NCBI GenBank assembly: GCA_020848455.1
Contig: JADLAB010000681.1
Location: 1 to 46,077 of the forward strand
Length of the DNA: 46,077 bases
From: Polyangiaceae bacterium
GTDB taxonomy: Bacteria > Myxococcota_A > Polyangia > Polyangiales > Polyangiaceae
Direction: 5' to 3'
Both the position numbers and the translations under genes were made by a program. Position 1 is the stretch's first letter; each line of letters begins with the position of its first letter. Positions 41,364 through 46,077 of this stretch are shown piece after piece. The notes under the pieces were generated by a model. It searched no databases and was not told the DNA's origin. It saw only the letters and a list, made by a program, of their open reading frames with translations.

Positions 41364-42337
41364 ACGAGACCGACAAGAAACCGCCGAGCGCGCGGCTCGC
41401 CTGGTTGCGCCGCATCGCGACGCTCGCGGCGACGGTGGGTCTGCTCGTCTACATCTTCCGTTCGGTGCCGCTCGACGCGACCTGGCAGGCCGTGCGCGAG
41501 GCCGGCCCGCTCCTGCCCGTCGTCGCGTTCGCGTACTTCCTGTACTGCTTCGCCGCCGATTCCATCGCGACCTGGGCCACCTTCCGCTGGTTCTGTGCGC
41601 CGCTCGCGCTCGCGGACGTGTTCGCGATCCGCGGTGCCACGTACCTGCTCGCCATCGTCAACTACAACCTCGGCCAGGGCGGCATGGTCTACGTCGTGGG
41701 GCGCAAGCCCGGTGTCGGCTACGCGCGGGCGACCGGCACGGTGCTCCTCACGATGGGCGTCATGGTCGTCGCGCTCCTCATGCTCGCGGCCTTCGGGAGC
41801 GCGTTCGGCCCCGAGGACGAGCCGCGCCTGCGCCTCATGGGGCTCGTCTCCGCCGTCGGGCTCGGTGGGCTCGTGCTCTACCTCGGCCTGGTCGCGCTCC
41901 GGCCCGCCCGGCTCGCGCGCATCCGCGTCTTCCAGCCGCTCTTCGACGCCGGCATCCTCGGCCACGCCAAGGCGTGGCTCGTGCGCTTCCCCCACGTCGG
42001 CGGGCACATCGTGTTCCAGTGGCTGCTGCTCCGCCTGTTCCGCGTCGAGGTCCCCTTCACCACGGCCGCGTGCCTCCTGCCGGTCGTGCTCGTCATCGGC
42101 TGGCTGCCCATCACCATCCAGGGCCTCGGCACGCAGCAGCTCGCGGTGATGGAGCTCTTCGCGCCCTACGCCGCCGCGCCGTCGCTCGAGGCCCAGAACG
42201 CGCAGGTCCTGGCGTACAGCCTGAGCCTCACGGGCCTGTTCGTGCTCTACAGCGCGGTGACGGGCCTCCTGTGCCTGCGGCGCGCCGGTCGCGCGTCTCG
42301 GCGGCCAGCTGCCGCGTCGAGCGACCCCCCGGCGTGA
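41360..42337 (+). CDS. UPF0104/LPG-synthase transmembrane-like (flippase-type) protein
   Basis: A 325-residue protein with about eight transmembrane segments and the UPF0104/AglD-like lysylphosphatidylglycerol-synthase TM family layout: LDATWQAVREAGPLLPVVAFAYFLYCFAADSIATWATFRWFCAPLALADVFAIRGATYLLAIVNYNLGQGGMVYVVGRKPGVG, and near the end LPVVLVIGWLPITIQGLGTQQLAVMELF. The NYNLGQGG and GLGTQQ segments are the family's conserved glycine/polar motifs. Related proteins are thought to move lipids or to help in glycolipid assembly. The ATG overlaps the stop of the upstream gene. A terminator-like hairpin follows the stop. Confidence 0.85.
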   Translation: MNETDKKPPSARLAWLRRIATLAATVGLLVYIFRSVPLDATWQAVREAGPLLPVVAFAYFLYCFAADSIATWATFRWFCAPLALADVFAIRGATYLLAIVNYNLGQGGMVYVVGRKPGVGYARATGTVLLTMGVMVVALLMLAAFGSAFGPEDEPRLRLMGLVSAVGLGGLVLYLGLVALRPARLARIRVFQPLFDAGILGHAKAWLVRFPHVGGHIVFQWLLLRLFRVEVPFTTAACLLPVVLVIGWLPITIQGLGTQQLAVMELFAPYAAAPSLEAQNAQVLAYSLSLTGLFVLYSAVTGLLCLRRAGRASRRPAAASSDPPA

Positions 42338-42342
42338 TCGAA

Positions 42343-42363
42343 CGCGCGGCCGAGCGCCGCGCG
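42343..42363. terminator. Bidirectional hairpin between convergent genes
   Basis: CGCGCGGC (42343-42350) pairs perfectly with GCCGCGCG (42356-42363) around a 5-base loop. It fills the 28-base gap between the UPF0104 stop (42337) and the stop codon of the LpxD-like gene (42366). No T-run. Confidence 0.5.
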
Positions 42364-42365
42364 CC

Positions 42366-43244
42366 TCACCGGATCCCGCGCAGGAACGCGAGGAACTTGC
42401 CGTGCTCGATGGCGAAGTTGCCGCTCACGCGCATCCCGGCCGGGACGTCCTTCGTGACGACGGCGCCGAGCGTGATGACGGCGCCGTCACCGACGCGCAC
42501 GCCGCTCGACACCGAGGCCATCGGCCCGACCCACACGTCGTCGCCCGTCACGACGCTGCCGGCCACCATCGCCCCGGCCACGACGAAGTTGCGCTTGCCG
42601 AGTCGCACGTCGTGCGCGATGTGGACGAGGTTGTCGAGCTTGGTCTCCTCGCCCACCTCCGTGAAACCACCGAACAAGGCCTTGTCGACGCAGGTGCTCG
42701 ACTGCACCTCCACGCCGCGACGCAACAGCACGCCGCCGCCGTGCGCCACCGACACGACGCGCCCCTCGGCGCGAAAGAACTGGAAGCCCTGCGTGCCGAG
42801 GACCGCGTTCGCCCGGACGACGACGTCGTCCTCGAGGATCGATCCCTCGAGCACGGTGGCGTTCGGCTCGACGACCGAGCGCTCGCCGATGCGCACCCCC
42901 ACCTCGCTCACGTACGCGCGCGGGTGCACGCGCGCGCTCGCGGCGATGGTCGTCGCAAACGCCGCGCGGTAGAAGCCGCTCGCGACGAGGGCATCGTGGA
43001 GGGCGTAGAACGCGAGCTTCGGGGTCGCCGTGGTGGCCACGCCCAGCCCGGCCGGGATGCGTGGCGCGAGCTCCGGCGTCGTGACGACACAGCTCACACC
43101 GGCGTGGAGCTCCGCGAGGTACGCCTCGGACTCGACGTAGACGAGCATCGCCTCGCGATGGTGCATCGTGAGGCCGAGCGTCGAGAAGGCGCCGTCGCGC
43201 ACGATGGACAGGGCCGAGGCGCCGGGAACCTCGCCGAGCCTCAT
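42366..43244 (-). CDS. LpxD-like N-acyltransferase (hexapeptide repeat)
   Basis: A 292-residue left-handed beta-helix acyltransferase resembling UDP-3-O-acylglucosamine N-acyltransferase. It has an N-terminal uridine-binding-type domain (about residues 1-100) and hexapeptide repeats from ASARVHPRAYVSEVGVRIGERSVVEPNATVLEGSILEDDV. GTQGFQFFRAEGRVVSVAHGGGV corresponds to the LpxD GFG region and TKLDNLVHIAHDVRLGKRNFVVAGAMVAGSVVTGDDVWVGPM carries the catalytic His (His208/His211). It is shorter than typical LpxD (about 340 residues), so it may work on a different sugar, such as an O-antigen amino sugar. Start overlaps the stop of the deacetylase-like gene (ATGA). Confidence 0.85.
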   Translation of the reverse strand: MRLGEVPGASALSIVRDGAFSTLGLTMHHREAMLVYVESEAYLAELHAGVSCVVTTPELAPRIPAGLGVATTATPKLAFYALHDALVASGFYRAAFATTIAASARVHPRAYVSEVGVRIGERSVVEPNATVLEGSILEDDVVVRANAVLGTQGFQFFRAEGRVVSVAHGGGVLLRRGVEVQSSTCVDKALFGGFTEVGEETKLDNLVHIAHDVRLGKRNFVVAGAMVAGSVVTGDDVWVGPMASVSSGVRVGDGAVITLGAVVTKDVPAGMRVSGNFAIEHGKFLAFLRGIR

Positions 43245-43963
43245 GGCGTGCCTGGCCCGTCGTGCAGATCGGCGATCTTCCGCCCCGCCCCCCGGAGGTG
43301 CGCAACGACCTCGGTGAAGGCGCTCCTCGTGCCCGGTCCGTGGTGCGCACGCGCCTCCACGTGCCGCGCCGTCGCTCCGCGCAGGCTCTCGACCTCGCAC
43401 TTCAGGCGCTCGTACGGCCCGAAGTCGGCCGAGTTCAACGCCACGTGGATCGGATGAAAGGCGAAGATCTTGAGACCGGGCGCCTCGAGGAGCGGCGCGA
43501 CGTCCCACGATGGGCGCGCGCTCTCCATCTCGACGTCGTCCGCCCAGAAGTAGGGGAGTCTCGTCAGCGACCGCCCCCCGCGACGCCACGCATGAGGCGT
43601 GAGGTGCCGCGCGCGAGGCAAGAGGAGCGACACATCGGCACGAATCGGCGTCCGCGCCATGACGAGGTCGAAGATGCCCGTCGACTGAACGAGCCCGTGC
43701 GTGCGCATGCTGCGCGCCTCGGGCACCATCGCCATGCACGCGTCGAGCACGGCCTCCGGCGTCGAGCCGTGACTCGAGCCGGGCAGAAAGTTCGGGTGGA
43801 TGCCGAGCTCGAAGAGGTCCTGCTCGGCTGCCAGGCGCTCGACGGCCGGGCTGCGGTGCGTGACGAACCACGTGGCGCGCACCTGGTGCTCGCGCAGGGT
43901 CTGCGCGGCCAGGTCGATGGCGAAGTCCGGTGCCCAGTCGACGTCGAGTGTGAGTGCTATCAT
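43241..43963 (-). CDS. WbmS-like polysaccharide deacetylase family protein
   Basis: A 240-residue protein of the NodB/polysaccharide-deacetylase superfamily in the WbmS-like group: MIALTLDVDWAPDFAIDLAAQTLREHQVRATWFVTHRSPAVERLAAEQDLFELGIHPNFLPGSSHG. The first Asp pair (TLDVDWAPD) and the H-P-N after ELGI are the metal-binding region; GLKIFAFHPIHVALNS carries a later His. WbmS was named from a Bordetella O-antigen locus, so a role in O-antigen modification is plausible; its activity is not established to my knowledge. The gene is coupled to the LpxD-like acyltransferase, suggesting a deacetylate-then-acylate sequence (inference). Confidence 0.85.
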   Translation of the reverse strand: MIALTLDVDWAPDFAIDLAAQTLREHQVRATWFVTHRSPAVERLAAEQDLFELGIHPNFLPGSSHGSTPEAVLDACMAMVPEARSMRTHGLVQSTGIFDLVMARTPIRADVSLLLPRARHLTPHAWRRGGRSLTRLPYFWADDVEMESARPSWDVAPLLEAPGLKIFAFHPIHVALNSADFGPYERLKCEVESLRGATARHVEARAHHGPGTRSAFTEVVAHLRGAGRKIADLHDGPGTP

Positions 43964-44290
43964 GTCGACCGCCCCCGCCTCCTCAGGACCACGCTCAACC
44001 TAGCTTGGGAGCAGCGTCCAGGTAAAGAGGGGCCAACGACGACCGCGGGGGCTCTCACGCAGCGGCGCGGCTGCCCGAGGGGCCATCGGCTCGACGCAGC
44101 CAAGGGGCGCTGCCTCTCGGCGCTCCCGAGCCAGGCGCTGCCGCGCGCGCCACCGCCGGCCCACGACCGCACCGCCGACGCCCGCCTTGCACCGCCTCGG
44201 TGCGCCCGCCTAGACTGGCGGACCGACCCCGGGGGAGCGATGGCCCATCGCTAGCTCACGCCGCCCCTCGCCACCCGCGGCGCCCGCACG
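43964..44290. other. 327-base divergent intergenic region with two candidate promoters
   Basis: No gene is visible here; short frames are not protein-like. Two divergent promoter candidates are present. On the minus strand TTACCT (44025-44020) and TAGGTT (44002-43997) are 17 bases apart, pointing to the WbmS-like gene. On the plus strand TTGCAC (44187-44192) and TAGACT (44211-44216) are 18 bases apart, pointing to the methyltransferase at 44291. The middle (about 44030-44180) shows nothing further. Matches are 3-4 of 6 per hexamer, so moderate. Confidence 0.4.
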
Positions 44291-45091
44291 ATGAACAAGA
44301 CCGCCCCCACGGACGCCACCCGCTACGAAAAGCTCGTCGACGCGGGGCTCTCGAGCACCCAGAAGCAGTCGATCGCCTGGGTACCCGAGGGGGCGCGCGT
44401 GCTCGAGCTCGGCTGCGCCACCGGGTACATCGGGGAGATCCTGATGCGGCAGAAGGGCTGCAAGGTCGTCGGCGTCGAGCTCGACGCGAAGGCCGCGGTC
44501 GAGGCGCGCGGACGCGGGCTCGACGTGCGCGTGGGCTCGCTCGAGGACGCCGCCTTTCGCCGCAGCATCGCCGGGCCCTTCGACCTCGTGATGGCGACCG
44601 ACGTCCTCGAGCACCTCTCCGACCCGGACGCCGTCCTCGCCGACATCGACGGCTGGCTCGCGCGCGACGGCCGCGCCATCGTCGCCGTCCCGAACGTCGC
44701 CGTGTGGTCGATGCGCGTGGCGCTCTTGCGGGGCCTCTTCGAGTACCAGGAGACCGGCCTGCTCGATCGGACGCACCTGCGCTTCTTCACGCGCGACACC
44801 TTGCGGCGGCTCGTCACGGCGCAGGGCTTCGTCGTGGAGGCGGAGTTCGTCGACCGCTGGGAGGTCCCGGGGCTCGAGCACCTGATGTGGAGCTGGCCGC
44901 TGCGCCTCCGCACGGGCCTCACGGGCCGACCGCCCGCGTGGTGGCGGCGCGTGCTCGAGTCGGGCGCGGGGAGCCTCACGGGCCTGCACCAGCGCATCGG
45001 CGGCGGGCTCGGCCGGGTGTGGCCCAACCTGTGCGGCGATCACTTCGCGCTCCTCTTGCGGCCGCCACCCGCTCCGCAGGAGCGTGGCTGA
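44291..45091 (+). CDS. Class I SAM-dependent methyltransferase
   Basis: A 266-residue methyltransferase. VLELGCATGYIGEILMRQKGCKVVGVELDAKAA is the SAM-binding motif I and II, and FDLVMATDVLEHLSDPDAVLADIDGWLARDGRAIVAVPNVA contains post-I and motif III; a second, more variable part follows with LFEYQETGLLDRTHLRFFTRDTLRRLVTAQGF, a signature of the glycan-locus Methyltransf_23-like group. The C-terminal region is Trp/Arg/Gly-rich. It sits at the edge of the polysaccharide locus, so methylation of a sugar or a lipid-linked glycan is likely (inference). Clear ATG start with no obvious Shine-Dalgarno. Confidence 0.9.
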   Translation: MNKTAPTDATRYEKLVDAGLSSTQKQSIAWVPEGARVLELGCATGYIGEILMRQKGCKVVGVELDAKAAVEARGRGLDVRVGSLEDAAFRRSIAGPFDLVMATDVLEHLSDPDAVLADIDGWLARDGRAIVAVPNVAVWSMRVALLRGLFEYQETGLLDRTHLRFFTRDTLRRLVTAQGFVVEAEFVDRWEVPGLEHLMWSWPLRLRTGLTGRPPAWWRRVLESGAGSLTGLHQRIGGGLGRVWPNLCGDHFALLLRPPPAPQERG

Positions 45092-45121
45092 GCGCACGCA
45101 GGACGACGGACCGCGCTCGGG

Positions 45122-45550
45122 TCACGGAGCGGGCGCGGAGCCGTCGCCGGGCCCCTGGCCGTCCGCGGCGAGGATGGCCTCCACCGCCTCGAGGAAGGCC
45201 CGCGCGCGGCGCACGTCGTCCTCGGCGTCGGAGGCCGTGAACGTGGCGCGCGCGTCGTAGTCGGCGTCGTTCCGATCCCCCGCGGTCTGCCGCAGCGTCC
45301 GCGCGTGCTCGTGCGCGAGCAGGCCGGGGCGCACGAAGTGCTCGTTGACGAGGCCGCGTACGCCCTCGTGGGTGCGCGCATGCCGGCCGATCCGGGCGAG
45401 GAGCGAGCACGCGGCGTGGAACACGGCGTAGTACGCGCGCCCGACCGCGTGGCGGTGGAGGCCGGCCGCCCTCAGCACCTCGGCCGCGCGCAGCGTCTCG
45501 TGCGCGAGCTCGAGCTCGGCGGCGGCATCGCCCGAGGGGACCTCGTTCAC
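45122..45550 (-). CDS. HEPN-domain protein (toxin-like partner of the MNT protein)
   Basis: A 142-residue all-helical HEPN-domain protein of the UPF0332-like group. It has HRHAVGRAYYAVFHAACSLLARIGRHARTHEGVRGLVNEHFVRPG: the conserved AYYAVFHAA helix and a RHARTH segment that supplies the R-x4-H motif (Arg56, His61), the proposed RNase site of HEPN toxins. ADYDARATFTASDAEDDVRRARAFLEAVEAIL matches the conserved C-terminal helix. It is encoded after, and overlaps (GTGA), an MNT nucleotidyltransferase; this is the usual two-gene HEPN-MNT toxin-antitoxin arrangement, in which MNT neutralises the HEPN by adding nucleotides. Activity here is inferred. Confidence 0.88.
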   Translation of the reverse strand: MNEVPSGDAAAELELAHETLRAAEVLRAAGLHRHAVGRAYYAVFHAACSLLARIGRHARTHEGVRGLVNEHFVRPGLLAHEHARTLRQTAGDRNDADYDARATFTASDAEDDVRRARAFLEAVEAILAADGQGPGDGSAPAP

Positions 45551-45861
45551 AGCCGCACCCCATCCCGGCCGATCTCGCGCCCGAGGGCGCCCACCGGGGG
45601 CGCCGCGGCGGGGCGCACGAGCGGGGAGATGGCGAGGCGCGTCGCGAGCTCGAGGTCGCAGGCGAGATCGAGCACCTCGCGCCGCTCGGCCGGCGTGAGG
45701 TCGTGGACGAGGACGAGGACGTCGAGGTCGCTGTCCGCGTGCCCTTCGCCGCGTGCGCGCGAGCCGAACAGGGTCAGGCCCGCGAGCCGGTCGCCGAAGC
45801 GCGCGGCGAGGAGCCGCCGCAGCTCTTCGAGCGCCTGCACCTCGAGCGGGCTCAAGCTCAC
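45547..45861 (-). CDS. MNT nucleotidyltransferase-domain protein (antitoxin-like)
   Basis: A 104-residue minimal nucleotidyltransferase. FGSRARGEGHADSDLDVLVLV (residues 32-52) is the complete GS-x-A-R-G ... D-x-D motif, with catalytic Asp45 and Asp47. Such MNT proteins act as antitoxins to HEPN toxins. The GTG at 45861 is the likely start: it precedes SLSPLEVQALEELRRLL, and the sequence upstream in frame is not protein-like. A TGCTACCGT element ends 6 bases before it and may be an extended -10 giving a leaderless transcript. The stop overlaps the HEPN start. Confidence 0.9.
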   Translation of the reverse strand: MSLSPLEVQALEELRRLLAARFGDRLAGLTLFGSRARGEGHADSDLDVLVLVHDLTPAERREVLDLACDLELATRLAISPLVRPAAAPPVGALGREIGRDGVRL

Positions 45862-45867
45862 GAACGA

Positions 45868-45876
45868 ACGGTAGCA
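45868..45876 (-). promoter_or_regulatory. Extended -10-like TGCTACCGT 6 bases upstream of the MNT gene
   Basis: On the minus strand TGC-TACCGT (45876-45868) ends 6 bases before the GTG. Transcription would begin at or next to the start codon, as for the OMP and rmlA genes. No -35 is evident. Confidence 0.35.
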
Positions 45877-46010
45877 CGACCACGCCCGAGCGACCCCGGC
45901 GTGGGCCGTGCGGCACCGGGCTTGCGACGGCCCGGGCGCCAAAGTATCTCCGCGACGACCATGCAGACCGTGCGCGCGCGCCCGATCCCTCCGAGGCCGA
46001 GGCCGCGCGC

Positions 46011-46077
46011 GTGAGCGAGCCGCCCCCCGACGGCCCCGCGCCGGAGGCTCCCTCGCCGGCGCCGGACGCGGCCGAGC
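46011..46077 (+). CDS. Possible start of a further gene, cut by the window end
   Basis: A GTG at 46011 opens a frame with no stop up to the window end: SEPPPDGPAPEAPSPAPDAAE, a Pro/Ala/Glu-rich, flexible N terminus like those of several proteins in this window. Only 22 codons are visible, so nothing can be said about function and the start is uncertain. Confidence 0.3.
   Translation, partial: MSEPPPDGPAPEAPSPAPDAAE

Noticed and set aside
43951-43963. A second copy of GAGTGCTATCATG, the same 13 bases as upstream of the first OMP gene
   Set aside because: Here it overlaps the start codon of a minus-strand gene and points into a gap with no gene for 330 bases. Likely chance, so not listed as a promoter.
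45090-45118. Six-base inverted repeat between the methyltransferase and HEPN genes
   Set aside because: GAGCGC/GCGCTC with a 17-base loop is too weak to call a terminator.

Overview
The window is about 46 kb of very GC-rich DNA. It is dense with genes, almost all of them real and tightly packed, with frequent ATGA/GTGA/TGATG stop-start overlaps and no rRNA, tRNA, CRISPR array or insertion sequence that I can see. A Hanks-type Ser/Thr kinase with a tail membrane anchor, Kelch-repeat and EF-hand-loop lipoproteins with Gly/Thr/Ser or Ala/Pro linkers, a YceD-rpmF pair, a bacterial PyrR and many sugar genes together suggest a Myxococcota chromosome (Polyangia-like). This taxonomic placement is inference from gene content and style, not from a marker gene.

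Layout. 1-13 kb is mostly housekeeping: yceD-rpmF, a polytopic membrane protein, pyrR-pyrB, two M16 peptidase-family proteins (one with and one without the zinc site), lepA, a small ribbon-helix-helix regulator behind an AT-rich promoter region, two tandem EF-hand-loop lipoproteins, a cupin and an RsuA/RluB-type pseudouridine synthase whose repetitive tail runs antisense into the next gene. 12.9-20 kb holds an orphan MoxR ATPase, a PhnD-like binding protein, a CnrYXH-like module (ECF sigma, anti-sigma, Spy/CpxP-like sensor) preceded by a second Spy-like lipoprotein, and a PrsW-like membrane protein coupled to a zinc-ribbon membrane protein. 20-27.5 kb starts the surface-polysaccharide region: a GT2 glycosyltransferase, an RgpF-like protein, a large membrane protein that looks like the eukaryotic GPI ethanolamine-phosphate transferases, long-form RmlA, RmlB and a methyltransferase. 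27.6-29.5 kb has a small CBS-like protein behind a Fur-box-like site, and the kinase. 29.7-45 kb continues with two amino-sugar operons (aminotransferase, oxidoreductase or epimerase, hexapeptide acyltransferase, then a GT4), a two-gene outer-membrane-protein cassette, a Kelch lipoprotein, a GT-C-like membrane protein with a UPF0104 flippase-like partner, a WbmS-like deacetylase with an LpxD-like acyltransferase, and another methyltransferase. The window ends with an MNT-HEPN toxin-antitoxin pair and the first codons of a possible further gene.

How the genes work together. From about 20 to 45 kb most products make or modify nucleotide sugars, transfer sugars, or move or decorate glycans, so the region is best read as a chromosomal O-antigen or exopolysaccharide locus. 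It uses a dTDP-4-keto-6-deoxyglucose branch (RmlA/RmlB), a 3-amino-sugar branch (DegT, Gfo/Idh, hexapeptide acetyltransferase, as in WbpE/WbpB/WbpD) and a second amino-sugar branch. The most noteworthy signals are the PIG-N-like phosphotransferase, the CnrYXH-like module with a duplicated motif in its anti-sigma factor, a Fur-box-like site before an unrecognised CBS-like protein, and a recurring extended -10 motif (TGnTAnnn) placed only 6-9 bases from several start codons, which suggests leaderless transcription.
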